A stretch of DNA of 64,000 nucleotides from Acidobacteria bacterium 28-1. Its GTDB lineage: Bacteria > Acidobacteriota > Blastocatellia > Pyrinomonadales > Pyrinomonadaceae. The notes under the pieces were generated by a model. It was not told the DNA's origin. It searched no databases and worked only from the letters and a program-made list of their open reading frames with translations. Below are positions 54,802 to 62,902 of this stretch, in pieces. Each line of letters starts with the position of its first letter. Within the stretch, counting starts at the first letter, position 1. Made by a program: the position numbers and the translations under genes. The stretch spans positions 16,175 through 80,174 of the forward strand of contig MWYZ01000048.1 of NCBI GenBank assembly GCA_002050365.1. Direction: 5' to 3'.

Positions 54802-54831
54802 TATTAAGCTAATACCTTATTCAAGAGTCAA
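54802..54831 (-). promoter_or_regulatory. Promoter of the main leftward operon with element operator
   Basis: Minus strand: -35 TTGACT (54,826-54,831), 18-base spacer, -10 TTAATA (54,802-54,807). The dyad TAAGGTATTAGCTTA (54,805-54,819) lies in the spacer and touches the -10. Confidence 0.7.
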
Positions 54832-54865
54832 AAAAATAGACGATTGATTTATCGCTCCGATTATT

Positions 54866-55084
54866 TTAACTTCTCACGAAATCCTGCGGTCGGGCGTTGA
54901 ACAAAACGCATAATTTGGTCAGCGTCATCGCCGAAGGATTGTATTTATTTTTCTCAAAACCGCACAGTGATTGCGGACGAATCCCGATCCGCCGGGCGAC
55001 TTCCGCTTGCGACAGTTGATGCTCGCGTCTTAAGTCAACTAATTTCCCGCCGTCAAATTCGATATTTCCCGTTTTGTTTCTCAT
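54866..55084 (-). CDS. XRE-family helix-turn-helix regulator
   Basis: 72 residues from ATG at 55,084. LVDLRREHQLSQAEVARRIG then PQSLCGFEKNKYNPSAMTLTKL is a clear XRE domain. Cro-like size; divergent from the larger repressor gene. It may act as the antagonist in a CI/Cro-type switch. Confidence 0.85.
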   Translation of the reverse strand: MRNKTGNIEFDGGKLVDLRREHQLSQAEVARRIGIRPQSLCGFEKNKYNPSAMTLTKLCVLFNARPQDFVRS

Positions 55085-55157
55085 AACGAAATTGATTTTA
55101 CGAAAACGAAGATAAAATATCAAGTATCAGCTTATAAAAAATCAGTTCTCATCTAAC

Positions 55158-55186
55158 TTTATTATTGTAAGGTGTTGTCTTATAAT
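55158..55186 (+). promoter_or_regulatory. Repressor promoter with element operator
   Basis: -10 TATAAT at 55,181-55,186 with a weak -35 TTTATT at 55,158-55,163. The dyad TAAGGTGTTGTCTTA (55,168-55,182) covers the spacer. A weaker relative (TCAAGTATCAGCTTA, 55,120-55,134) lies in front of the divergent XRE gene. Confidence 0.72.
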
Positions 55187-55203
55187 TAACGAGGTGAAAG
55201 TTT

Positions 55204-55575
55204 ATGAAGGATGAAAAACTCGGCGAGCTGATCACGCGCCGGTTAAATGAATTGAATTTATCGAAAGCCGAGCTTGCGCGGCGCATCGGAAAATCCCCGG
55301 CGTATGTCGGCGATCTGGCGAACGATTCGGCGAAAACAAAAAGCGGCAAATATTACCCGTCGCCCGAAGTCGTGGACGCGCTCGCCTATCACTTGCAGGT
55401 GTCGCGTCAGGAACTGCTTGTTACGCTCGATTACCTGCCACAGACGAGTGACGATCTGGGCAAGGAATTTCCCGCATTGATGAGCGGCTATGAAAAACTT
55501 TCGCCCGAAAACAAAAAGATCGCGCACAAACAAATCGCGGGCATCATCCGCTCGCTCGTCGAAGCGCAGGAGTAA
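55204..55575 (+). CDS. XRE-family repressor
   Basis: 123 residues. N-terminal XRE domain (LGELITRRLNELNLSKAELA, RIGKSPAYVGDLAN), then a helical tail (LSPENKKIAHKQIAGIIRSL). Followed by an ImmA-type peptidase, the usual partner that cleaves such repressors to induce the element. Likely binds the TAAG-N7-CTTA operators, including the one in its own promoter. Confidence 0.88.
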   Translation: MKDEKLGELITRRLNELNLSKAELARRIGKSPAYVGDLANDSAKTKSGKYYPSPEVVDALAYHLQVSRQELLVTLDYLPQTSDDLGKEFPALMSGYEKLSPENKKIAHKQIAGIIRSLVEAQE

Positions 55576-55584
55576 AAATCTTTA

Positions 55585-56025
55585 ATGAAACGGGGAAACC
55601 TGAAAATTTTTATGAACCTCGCCATCTCTCGCATCAGGCAGATCATTCCGCACTTCAACGAACAGGCGTTGACGGAAAAAGATTTCTGGCTGATATGCGA
55701 AAAGGAAAATATCCGCGTCGTCGAAACGCGCCTATTCGTTGACGGATTTTATTTCTGCGACGGTCGCCGAAATTTCATTTACCTAAACTCGGCTCTGCGC
55801 GGCATCTTCTGGCTCGAAAACGCTTTCCACGAGATCGCGCACCATTTTCTGCACACGCCGCCGCGCAGTCAAAGGCAGGAAACCGAAGCCCGCGCCATCG
55901 CCTTGATCGCCATTCTGCCGCGCGGTCAGCTCGAAAAACTTGTCAGCGAAGCGGACGAATGTTCCGAATACGCCGAGCGAATTTTGCACGAAAGGCTCGA
56001 AGTTTTATCGAAACACGGAATTTGA
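55585..56025 (+). CDS. ImmA/IrrE-type metallopeptidase
   Basis: 146 residues. Zinc protease motif HEIAHHFLH (HExxH) near 91-99, with NAFHEIAHH and the following Glu-rich helix QETEARAIALIAILP typical of ImmA/IrrE. It cleaves the partner repressor after a damage signal. Nine bases after the repressor gene. Confidence 0.9.
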   Translation: MKRGNLKIFMNLAISRIRQIIPHFNEQALTEKDFWLICEKENIRVVETRLFVDGFYFCDGRRNFIYLNSALRGIFWLENAFHEIAHHFLHTPPRSQRQETEARAIALIAILPRGQLEKLVSEADECSEYAERILHERLEVLSKHGI

Positions 56026-56037
56026 AGGAGTAAAACA

Positions 56038-56247
56038 ATGAAAAATTCAGAAGAACAAAAATCAGTTGATAAGAAAGCCAAAAAACATAGTCTGCGCCTC
56101 GTCTGGAAAAACGACGATCCGCAACCGCAGAACACGGTGCGCCTTGAATTTATCGGTGAACTGATGCCGTATTCAAACACAACAATTCCGGTCATCAAAA
56201 ATTTACCGTGGCTCAATGAAGAAATGAAAAACGAATCAAACGATTAA
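56038..56247 (+). CDS. Small hypothetical protein
   Basis: 69 residues, lysine-rich start then RLVWKNDDPQPQNTVRLEF. Ribosome-binding site GAAGGAG just upstream; twelve bases after the peptidase gene. No family recognised. Confidence 0.6.
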   Translation: MKNSEEQKSVDKKAKKHSLRLVWKNDDPQPQNTVRLEFIGELMPYSNTTIPVIKNLPWLNEEMKNESND

Positions 56248-56352
56248 AATTTTTTGCCTTGATGTTTTCACACACAGCACAAAGTTTTATCAATGAATGA
56301 CACCGAACGAGTGAAGTCTAATCTTTATCCGTGTCGCAAGCAGGAAAAAAGT

Positions 56353-57528
56353 ATGGCAGTCAAAAAATTTTACAGCAACAAGGAAAAACCCGGCTGGCGC
56401 TGGGACGCCGCTAAAAAGCAGTTCTGGTCATGGGGTTTTGACATTCGCCTCGGCAACGGTGCGCGCCGCCGCGAAAGCGGTTTCGCCACCAGACAGATCG
56501 CCGAACAAGCCGTCGCACAGATTCGCGTCAGCGAAAAAGAAGGCAAATACGATCTGCAGACGAGAAAATTCCCTTTTGTCGCCGACGTTCTGGAAAAACG
56601 CCTCGAACGAATCGAAAGCAAAAAAGAACGAGTCCGCGCCGGAACGATCTTTTCGCGATGGCTCACCATACTGCCGAAACGCCTCCGCTTTAACGAACTA
56701 GCGCCCGCGCACATTCAGCTCTATATCGACGAGCGAATGCGCGAGATCAAAGCGTCTTCGATCAACCGCGAAGTCACCTGCCTCGGCTCCGCGATCCACT
56801 CGGCGCACGTCAATTTCCCCGAACTCGTCGGTTTTCCAACGCCCAAAATTCCGCGCCCGAAAGTCGAACAATCCCGCCGCGAAAGATTGATCACACAGGA
56901 CGAAGTGATGAAAGTCCTCACGCATCTTTTATCCGCGAAACGCGAAGACGAAAGTAATATAGATTTCCGCCGCCGCATCGTCGTCGGTCAGGTTTTCCAG
57001 ATGGCACTTTTAACGGGCGCGAGAGTCGGCGAAATCATTGCCCTCCGCTGGTCGCAAATTGATTTCGACGCGTGCATTCTCCAGATCATCGGCACCAAAA
57101 CGCGCTTCAAATCCGCGAAAGTCGTCCGCTATCTCGAAATCACCCCATCAATCGAAGCCATATTGCGCGACCGCGAAACCTTCCGCTCCGACAACCCCAA
57201 ACGCCGCGGAACGGTCTGCGAGTTCGTCTTCTCAAAAACGGGAAACTCCGTCACAAAATATCACCAAATTCTCCGCGACGCCGCCAAAGCCACCGGCATC
57301 ACTTACGGTGCGGACATCCGCGGTGGTTTTATCACTCACGATGCCAGACACACAGCAGTAACAAGAATGCTCCAAGCAGGAATCGATCTTTCCACAGTCG
57401 GCGCAATCACTGGACACACCGACGCAAATCTGATTTTGCACTACTCGCACGCTACCCGTGAGAGCCGCAAAAAAGCGACTTCGGTTTTGGAAAATTTCGT
57501 CACTGATTCACAGAAAAAAGCGGGCTGA
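56353..57528 (+). CDS. int: Tyrosine recombinase (phage-type integrase)
   Basis: 391 residues from ATG at 56,353 (AGGAAAA upstream); an ATG 20 codons earlier is less likely. Arm-binding domain (FYSNKEKPGWRWD), core-binding domain with AHIQLYIDERMREI, and the catalytic domain with Arg in LLTGARVGEIIALRW, HDARHT (His-x-x-Arg), GHTD His and Tyr in ILHYSH. It inserts and removes the element. It lacks the extra patch that marks integron integrases, so it is not IntI. It ends 100 bases before the first cassette. Confidence 0.93.
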   Translation: MAVKKFYSNKEKPGWRWDAAKKQFWSWGFDIRLGNGARRRESGFATRQIAEQAVAQIRVSEKEGKYDLQTRKFPFVADVLEKRLERIESKKERVRAGTIFSRWLTILPKRLRFNELAPAHIQLYIDERMREIKASSINREVTCLGSAIHSAHVNFPELVGFPTPKIPRPKVEQSRRERLITQDEVMKVLTHLLSAKREDESNIDFRRRIVVGQVFQMALLTGARVGEIIALRWSQIDFDACILQIIGTKTRFKSAKVVRYLEITPSIEAILRDRETFRSDNPKRRGTVCEFVFSKTGNSVTKYHQILRDAAKATGITYGADIRGGFITHDARHTAVTRMLQAGIDLSTVGAITGHTDANLILHYSHATRESRKKATSVLENFVTDSQKKAG

Positions 57529-57627
57529 CTAACTTGGATTGGATAGGAAAAAGAATTGTCACAATTTAAGTGAAACGGATATAACAAATTCAGTTAGATT
57601 CACTAACTTAAAATGTGTAATATAAAT

Positions 57628-57634
57628 GTTAGAT
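57628..57634 (+). other. Left recombination point of cassette 1
   Basis: GTTAGATTGC from 57,628 is the exact complement of GCAATCTAAC at the end of cassette 1. A second GTTAGAT at 57,593 matches only eight bases and lies in a dyad. No attC arms are seen to the left, so the site may be an attI remnant or a secondary site. Confidence 0.75.
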
Positions 57635-57696
57635 TGCTTCTTGGTGGCGAAACAGTGTAGAAATTTATTGTATTCTGAGTTGTGAGGTAAAGGTTG

Positions 57697-58230
57697 ATGC
57701 CTATTCGTAATTATCTTGCACAGTTGTTTCTTTGGGCGCACATCATTTTTGCCGCGATTACATTCGGCGGCTCGATTTACGAAACGATGGTTATCAATTG
57801 GATTTGGAGTGCGGCACTGCCCGAATCGCTGAGTTTTATGACGAATCGTGAGTATTCGGTTAATCCCGGCAGGTTTTGGGGCGCGTTTGGCGGAATCCCC
57901 GCGCTTTTTTTGCTCGGCGCGTTAATCTTCAACTGGCACAGCCGCACACGCCGCCATCTGATTTTCATTTCGTTTCTCTGCGTTCTGATAAACACATTAA
58001 CGACAATTTTCTACTTTGTTCCCATCCTAAGAATAATCTTTGCACCGGACGGCGGCGGGCGCAGCGGCGCGGAACTCACGACGTTAGCTAACAACTGGTT
58101 GCTCGGAACGTGGGGACGAATGGCATTGCTGCTGGTGAGTTTAATTGTTTCAGTATGGACAATGAGCGTTGCATTGCCAAAGGCTAAAATTGCAGAACGC
58201 GCCAGCTTACAAATGAAAGGCGCAATCTAA
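57697..58230 (+). CDS. Cassette 1: membrane protein (DUF1772-like)
   Basis: 177 residues from ATG at 57,697 with AGGTAAAGG in front. Four membrane helices (about 8-28, 70-87, 95-115 and 140-160). The arrangement of IFAAITFGGSIYETMVINWIW at the start and ATGNNW-like ELTTLANNWLLGTWGRMALL at the end fits small anthrone-oxygenase/DUF1772-type proteins. Function unknown. The stop codon lies inside the R'' box of attC1. Confidence 0.65.
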   Translation: MPIRNYLAQLFLWAHIIFAAITFGGSIYETMVINWIWSAALPESLSFMTNREYSVNPGRFWGAFGGIPALFLLGALIFNWHSRTRRHLIFISFLCVLINTLTTIFYFVPILRIIFAPDGGGRSGAELTTLANNWLLGTWGRMALLLVSLIVSVWTMSVALPKAKIAERASLQMKGAI

Positions 58231-58338
58231 CAAAGCATTGGACGTGAGGGCGAAACAGCGACTTTCTTATTTGGCTTGTCTTTTTACCCTTGACTTGCGT
58301 GGTTGCGGTTTCGCCCCACGTCATCTCAGCCGTTAGAC
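58225..58338 (+). other. attC1
   Basis: 114 bases. R'' ATCTAAC (58,225-58,231), arms GACGTGAGGGCGAAAC and GTTTCGCCCCACGTC, R' GTTAGAC (58,332-58,338). Confidence 0.93.
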
Positions 58339-58353
58339 GTGCGCCGCGTTGAA

Positions 58354-58977
58354 ATGGAACTGCGTAAACCAGTGGTGTTTACCTTTAACCTTCATTCAAC
58401 TCTTTGCCATGAACTCTGTGTTTCTTACTGGCTTTCTTTATTTTGTTTAGCGTTGAAAGCGTTTCATCACACCAGCGAAGTTCTTCTCGTCGCTCTCTTC
58501 AGTTTTTATCTAGCTTTTACCGGATACCGGGTTTTGTACCGCAAAACTGCTCGACAACATGCCGGAAACGCAGATTGGCTGGCGGTAACAGTAATGCTGG
58601 CTGGCAGTATTACATTAATTGCATATGGCATTTATCTAACACTGACATCGAGTTTCGGAACGGTTGCGATAGTTTTCGGAGCGATTGGTATTTCCCTAGC
58701 TGCTGCTGACGCTCGTGCGTTTCTCAATCAACCGACGGACAAAAAAGCGTGGTGGTATACTCATATGACCAGAATGCTTGGGGCTTACATCGCAACCGTG
58801 ACGGCATTTTCAGTGGTGAATTTCCAATTTCTGCCGCCGGTCGCCAGATGGTTATGGGCAACAGTTGTCGGAACGCTCGGCATCATTATCTGGACAAGAT
58901 ATTACAAAAAGAAGTTTAATCGCACTAGCGTCCAAAAGAACGCTTCAGATTTAAGAAGCGTGTCAAAGCCCGTCTAA
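58354..58977 (+). CDS. Cassette 2: membrane protein (DUF2306-like), N-terminus probably frameshifted
   Basis: 207 residues from ATG at 58,354. From about residue 30 it is a clear four-helix membrane protein (LLVALFSFYLAFTGYRVLY, WLAVTVMLAGSITLIAYGIY, HMTRMLGAYIATVTAFSVVN). The first 30 residues do not fit. In the +1 frame an ATG at 58,409 gives MNSVFLTGFLYFV, a typical first helix, before TAG near 58,448; one missing T in TTTTGTTTAG would join it to LALKAFHH. The real start is therefore probably 58,409 with an indel. DUF2306-type proteins are inner-membrane proteins of unknown function. Confidence 0.6.
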   Translation: MELRKPVVFTFNLHSTLCHELCVSYWLSLFCLALKAFHHTSEVLLVALFSFYLAFTGYRVLYRKTARQHAGNADWLAVTVMLAGSITLIAYGIYLTLTSSFGTVAIVFGAIGISLAAADARAFLNQPTDKKAWWYTHMTRMLGAYIATVTAFSVVNFQFLPPVARWLWATVVGTLGIIIWTRYYKKKFNRTSVQKNASDLRSVSKPV

Positions 58978-59084
58978 CAAGTCATTGGACGCGAGACGAA
59001 ACAGCGACTTTGTTTGGTTAGTTGTTCGTTAAACTTAAACGGGCTTGGTGGCGGTTTCGCCCCACGTCAACTCAATCGTTCGAC
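58972..59084 (+). other. attC2
   Basis: 113 bases. R'' GTCTAAC (58,972-58,978), R' GTTCGAC (59,078-59,084), with the same arm family as attC1. Confidence 0.93.
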
Positions 59085-59114
59085 ATCTTCTCTGCTGTGT
59101 GAAATGATGCTTTT

Positions 59115-60194
59115 ATGATACGACTCGTTTTTCATTTTGGTTGTGTTGCTGTTCTTCTGATGCTTGGTTTTACTTCGTGTCGAGGGCAAATAGTTTCACG
59201 TTGCCAGCCTGAGAGAGATTTGCCTCCAAATCCGAAGCCCGGCGTAGTTGGGTTAAATCTGAGCCGCGACGGTAAAACGCTCATTACTGCGGGAGCAGAC
59301 GGCAAAATTAGAATTTGGAATGTAGTGACCGGACAGGTTGAGCGCACCTTGAGCGGACATACAAACTCGCTTTACAAGGCTGATTTTAGTCCGGACGAAA
59401 AACTTCTGGCATCTTCGAGCCGTGATAGAACGGCAAGAATTTGGGACTTTGCCACCGGGCGCGAACTTTATAAATTGACCGGATTCAGATGCTCGGTCAA
59501 ATCCGTCGCCTTCAGTCCAAACGGAAAAACGCTTGCCGTCGTCGGCAATGACGGAATGCTTAAATTGTGGAATGTCGAAACCGGGAAAGAATTAAAATCG
59601 CTCGTTCACTCCGATTCGCCCGACGTGGACACATCAGTTTATTCAGTAGTCTTTAACCGCGACGGACGAAAGATTTACGCAGGCAACGGCGACGGCACAA
59701 TCAGCGAATGGGATGCGGCGTCGGGCAAAGAGACGCGCAATTGGAAGGCTCACGGCGGGACGGTCTTCGCTTTGGCTTTCAATTCCAATTACAGCGTTCT
59801 AGCTTCCGGCAGCGAAGATGGAGCGAATGTGAAGCTATGGAATATGGCAACGTGGCGCCAGATACGCACATTGGGAGAGAAAAAGACCGTAGGCTTGCTT
59901 GAACAGTTACATCCGGTTGCTTTCAGCCCGGACGGAAAATTGATTGCCGCCAGTTTCGTCGGATTCGATGAAAAGCAAGGGCAGTATGCTTATCACCGAA
60001 CATTTGTCTGGAACGTGGAAACCGGAGAAAAGCTATTCACTTTTGAAGGACACAAACTTGACATCGGCGCACTTGTTTTCACGCCCGACAACCGCTTCCT
60101 GATAAGCGGCAGCAACGACACGACAATTAAATTCTGGGATTTGAAGACTGGACGAGAAGCGCGGATATTTACACAGCCGCCATCAAGACAATAA
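59115..60194 (+). CDS. Cassette 3: WD40-repeat lipoprotein
   Basis: 359 residues. Lipoprotein signal ending LGFTSC (Cys22). About seven WD40 blades from residue 45 on, with the usual GH...WD rhythm (DGKIRIWNVVTGQ, DRTARIWDFATGR, DGMLKLWNVETGK, DTTIKFWDLKTGR). This makes a single beta propeller, a platform for protein contacts, probably in the periplasm or at the outer membrane. Partner unknown. A large gene for a cassette. Confidence 0.92.
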   Translation: MIRLVFHFGCVAVLLMLGFTSCRGQIVSRCQPERDLPPNPKPGVVGLNLSRDGKTLITAGADGKIRIWNVVTGQVERTLSGHTNSLYKADFSPDEKLLASSSRDRTARIWDFATGRELYKLTGFRCSVKSVAFSPNGKTLAVVGNDGMLKLWNVETGKELKSLVHSDSPDVDTSVYSVVFNRDGRKIYAGNGDGTISEWDAASGKETRNWKAHGGTVFALAFNSNYSVLASGSEDGANVKLWNMATWRQIRTLGEKKTVGLLEQLHPVAFSPDGKLIAASFVGFDEKQGQYAYHRTFVWNVETGEKLFTFEGHKLDIGALVFTPDNRFLISGSNDTTIKFWDLKTGREARIFTQPPSRQ

Positions 60195-60224
60195 ATTAAC
60201 GAGCATAGTTAAAAATAAACCGAT

Positions 60225-60318
60225 GTCGAACAAATCAATGGACGTGAGGCAAAAACAGCTACGTTGTCTTTAGGTTTGCTTGCGTGTGTTTTTGCCCACG
60301 TCATCTCAGCCGTTAGAC
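60225..60318 (+). other. attC3
   Basis: 94 bases. R'' GTCGAAC (60,225-60,231), R' GTTAGAC (60,312-60,318). Nearest relative of the attC of the solitary cassette at 34,527. Confidence 0.92.
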
Positions 60319-60348
60319 GCTTTCTGTTACAATCGAGAGGCTCAATAT

Positions 60349-61485
60349 ATGAAGAACAAATTTATCGCCATTTCGCTCTGCGTTGTTTTGACAAACTTGT
60401 GTTTTGCTCAAAGCAAAGAGCAAAAACAAACTGTCGGGAATGTGCAGAAATTACCTGCTGCCAAAGTCGAGAAAATCGAAACTGCGATTACGGCTTGGAT
60501 GACGCAGAACAAAGCACCTGCCCTATCGGTTGCCATTGTAACCGACAACCAAATGAGTTTCGCGAAAGGCTACGGGTTAGCGGATGTTGAGAATAATGTT
60601 GCGATGCGAAGCGACACGGCTTATCGTCTGGCTTCCATCGGTAAATCAATTGCGGCAATCGCCGTGATGCAGCTTGTTGAGCGCGGCAAAATTGATTTGA
60701 ATGCTCCAATCAATAAATACTGCGCCGCTTATCCTGAAAGCCAAGCCTTAAAAGACGCGCCCGTTAAAAAGTTTTCAATCACCGTGCGTCAACTCCTCGT
60801 TCATCAATCGGGTGTGCGGCACAACAAACCCGAAGAAGTTCTCTCGACCAAGCATTACAACAATATTACGGAAGCCGTCGGCTCGTTCAAAGATGACCCG
60901 CTCGTTATCGAACCGGGAACGAAATACTCGTATTCAACGCCCGGTTACACGCTTTTGGGTTGTGCAATTGAGAGCGCGTCGGGCGTGTCTTACATTGATT
61001 ACCTGCGCGAAAACATCTTCAAGCCCGCCGGAATGACGCGAACTTTTGTTGACGATGTTTATGCGATTATTCCGAACCGCGCTCGCGGCTACCGGAAAAC
61101 AGAGAAAGGCGAAATTCAAAACGCGCCGCTTCACGATACGAGTATCAAGATTCCGGGCGGCGGCTTGGTATCAACGGCGGAAGACTTGGCAAAATTTGCA
61201 ATTGCCGTCAATACAAATCAACTCGTCAAGCCGGAAACGCTTGCTCAAATGTGGACGAAGCCCAAAACCAGCGACGGGAAAGAACAAGGTTATGCGATGG
61301 GTTTTTTAATCAATGACCGAGACGGATTGTTGAGAGTTTTTAACGACGGCAGCCAAGCCGGAACGCGAACCTATCTTTTTCTGATGCCGAAACAAAATCT
61401 CGCTATCGCGTTAATGACCAATCTGGAAAGGGCATATTGCGAAGAACTCGTCCCGAAGATTATTGAAGCACTTAGCGAGAAATAA
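60349..61485 (+). CDS. Cassette 4: serine hydrolase of the beta-lactamase/PBP family
   Basis: 378 residues from ATG at 60,349; the frame is open further upstream into attC3 but the signal peptide (KFIAISLCVVLTNLCFA) starts here. Class C-like fold: nucleophile Ser96 and Lys99 in ASIGKS (SxxK), Tyr195 in YSYSTPGY (YxN with Thr for Asn), and the third motif region NDGSQAGTRTYLF. Such proteins hydrolyse peptides or esters in the periplasm; true beta-lactamase activity is not implied, especially with the altered second motif. Confidence 0.88.
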   Translation: MKNKFIAISLCVVLTNLCFAQSKEQKQTVGNVQKLPAAKVEKIETAITAWMTQNKAPALSVAIVTDNQMSFAKGYGLADVENNVAMRSDTAYRLASIGKSIAAIAVMQLVERGKIDLNAPINKYCAAYPESQALKDAPVKKFSITVRQLLVHQSGVRHNKPEEVLSTKHYNNITEAVGSFKDDPLVIEPGTKYSYSTPGYTLLGCAIESASGVSYIDYLRENIFKPAGMTRTFVDDVYAIIPNRARGYRKTEKGEIQNAPLHDTSIKIPGGGLVSTAEDLAKFAIAVNTNQLVKPETLAQMWTKPKTSDGKEQGYAMGFLINDRDGLLRVFNDGSQAGTRTYLFLMPKQNLAIALMTNLERAYCEELVPKIIEALSEK

Positions 61486-61510
61486 AAACGCGCTCCCAAT
61501 CCAAAAGCGC

Positions 61511-61622
61511 GTCTAACAAATCATTGGACGTGAGGGCGAAACAGCTTCTCTTTAAAATCTTCTTTCTTTAACTCAGAATTGCGTGAATTCGGTTTCGCCC
61601 CACGTCAACTCAAGCGTTCGGC
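61511..61622 (+). other. attC4
   Basis: 112 bases. R'' GTCTAAC (61,511-61,517), R' GTTCGGC (61,616-61,622). Confidence 0.93.
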
Positions 61623-61639
61623 TCTTCGTGGTAAAAATT

Positions 61640-62230
61640 ATGTTTCATCTGAATAAGCAAAAAATCGTGATGGCATTTGTCATTTGCCTGCTTTTGGGCG
61701 CAACCGAAGTTTTCGCTTGCGGTTGTCCGGGTTCATCAGATACGAATGTGAGCGATGAGGTTAAATACGCCTTCCAAAAATCAACAGTAGTTTTCGCCGG
61801 AAAAGCTGTGGGCTTTGAGTATCGCAAAGGCATTCCGAATCAATATATGGAATCGCTTAAGAAAGATTCGGGCAGACAAGTTGACTACGAAACGCTGGTT
61901 GTCAAATTTCAAGTCGAACGATGGTGGAAAGGCGAAGTAACGACGGAAATTATCTTGCTCACAAGTGAGACCAAAAACTCTGACGGAACAGGAAGCAATT
62001 CGGGTTGTGATTACAGTTTCAAAAAAGGCGAGAGTTATTTGATATATGCCAACGGTAAAGGAAGCCAACTGCGGACGGACGCTTGTTCGAGAACCAAACT
62101 CCTGACTAAAGCTGAAGCCGACCTAAAGATATTGGGCGAAGGAAAAGAACCCGTAGAAAAGAAAAACGAGCCGAACAAATCATTGGACGTGAGGGCGAAA
62201 CAGCTTCTCTTTAAAAACTTGCGTGGTTAA
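61640..62230 (+). CDS. Cassette 5: secreted NTR/TIMP-like protein
   Basis: 196 residues from ATG at 61,640. The signal peptide ends at ATEVFA, leaving CGCPG (Cys27, Cys29) at the mature N-terminus. FAGKAVGFEYRKG, VKFQVERWWKGEVT and GCDYSFKKGESYLIYA match the bacterial relatives of the TIMP/netrin-like fold, which begins with CxC. In animals the fold inhibits metalloproteases; the bacterial role is unknown. The coding frame runs on into attC5, so the last 18 residues or so (from NKSLDVRAKQ) are encoded by the recombination site. Confidence 0.78.
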   Translation: MFHLNKQKIVMAFVICLLLGATEVFACGCPGSSDTNVSDEVKYAFQKSTVVFAGKAVGFEYRKGIPNQYMESLKKDSGRQVDYETLVVKFQVERWWKGEVTTEIILLTSETKNSDGTGSNSGCDYSFKKGESYLIYANGKGSQLRTDACSRTKLLTKAEADLKILGEGKEPVEKKNEPNKSLDVRAKQLLFKNLRG

Positions 62231-62281
62231 TTTCAGCTTGCGTGCTGCCGGTTTCGCCCCACGTCAACTCCGCCGTTGGGT
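62170..62281 (+). other. attC5
   Basis: 112 bases. R'' GCCGAAC (62,170-62,176), R' GTTGGGT (62,275-62,281). Overlaps the end of the cassette 5 gene. Confidence 0.93.
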
Positions 62282-62316
62282 GCTTTTGTGTGAATCATTA
62301 AAGGAGGCTTTTAGCT

Positions 62317-62745
62317 ATGCTTAAAAAAATATTTTTCTTGTTTGTTGTTGCGTCATTACTCATAACTATTCTGATTTCATTGCCGTCAGACAAAAGCACA
62401 GCCCAAAAATCAAAAGAGAAACCAAATTGGCAAGCATCGCAATCTGTTGGTGGTGTCCGTCTCGGCATTCGAGAAAAAGACGGAGTAATTGGCTCTTTTG
62501 ATGCTACATTTATAGTTACAGATGAAAGCGGGAAAGAGTTCAAAGCAACTAAGCGAGTTGACACCTATATGTTTGGTTACGTAAATTTTCCAAATGATTT
62601 TGGCGGTTATGCACCGTCAGATAATTATCACTGGAAGTGTATAGTTAATGATGCAGTTGTAGTTGAAGGCAGATTTGAATATTCAAGTAACTCTGTTTTG
62701 ATAGACAATGAGGCACTTAAATTCCTGCCTAATACTCAAAACTAG
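62317..62745 (+). CDS. Cassette 6: exported protein of unknown function
   Basis: 142 residues; AAGGAGG ten bases upstream of ATG at 62,317. N-terminal signal or anchor (IFFLFVVASLLITILISL), then a small beta-rich domain (GGVRLGIREKDGVIGSF, YMFGYVNFPNDFGGY). No family recognised. Its gene is more AT-rich than the cassettes on either side. Confidence 0.7.
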   Translation: MLKKIFFLFVVASLLITILISLPSDKSTAQKSKEKPNWQASQSVGGVRLGIREKDGVIGSFDATFIVTDESGKEFKATKRVDTYMFGYVNFPNDFGGYAPSDNYHWKCIVNDAVVVEGRFEYSSNSVLIDNEALKFLPNTQN

Positions 62746-62763
62746 TTTTTTATTTAACGCCGC

Positions 62764-62876
62764 ACCCAACAATTCAATGGACGTGAGGGCGAAACAGCGA
62801 CTTTGTTATCGCGGGATCTTTTTACCCTTAGCTTGTGTGGCGGCGGTTTCGCCCCACGTCATCTCAATCGTTATGT
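62764..62876 (+). other. attC6
   Basis: 113 bases. R'' ACCCAAC (62,764-62,770), R' GTTATGT (62,870-62,876). Confidence 0.93.
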
Positions 62877-62902
62877 GCCTCCCCGCCACAGAACTTCTTT
62901 CA

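Larger units (their letters stand above)
46814..57528. mobile_element. Integrative element with lysogeny-like module and exporter-like operon
   Basis: A block of about 10.7 kb with its own logic: tyrosine recombinase at the right end, preceded by a repressor, an ImmA-type peptidase and a small gene (rightward), and a divergent leftward run of 14 genes including an excisionase-like protein, a replication-like protein, small zinc proteins, a nuclease inhibitor, an ATPase, a membrane hydrolase, an adaptor lipoprotein and a TolC-like protein. Three promoters share one operator. No capsid, portal, relaxase or type IV secretion gene is present. I could not find direct repeats marking the ends; the left limit is set by the mcrC gene and the right by the integrase gene. 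Confidence 0.7.

Noticed and set aside
56353..57528. The tyrosine recombinase as the integron integrase of the array
   Set aside because: It has the phage-type arm-binding and catalytic domains but not the extra region between the catalytic boxes that marks IntI, and it is transcribed towards the cassettes, whereas intI is normally divergent.
57593..57599. First GTTAGAT as the start of cassette 1
   Set aside because: It agrees with the end of cassette 1 over eight bases only, while the second copy at 57,628 agrees over ten. It forms part of a separate dyad (AGTTAG...CTAACT).
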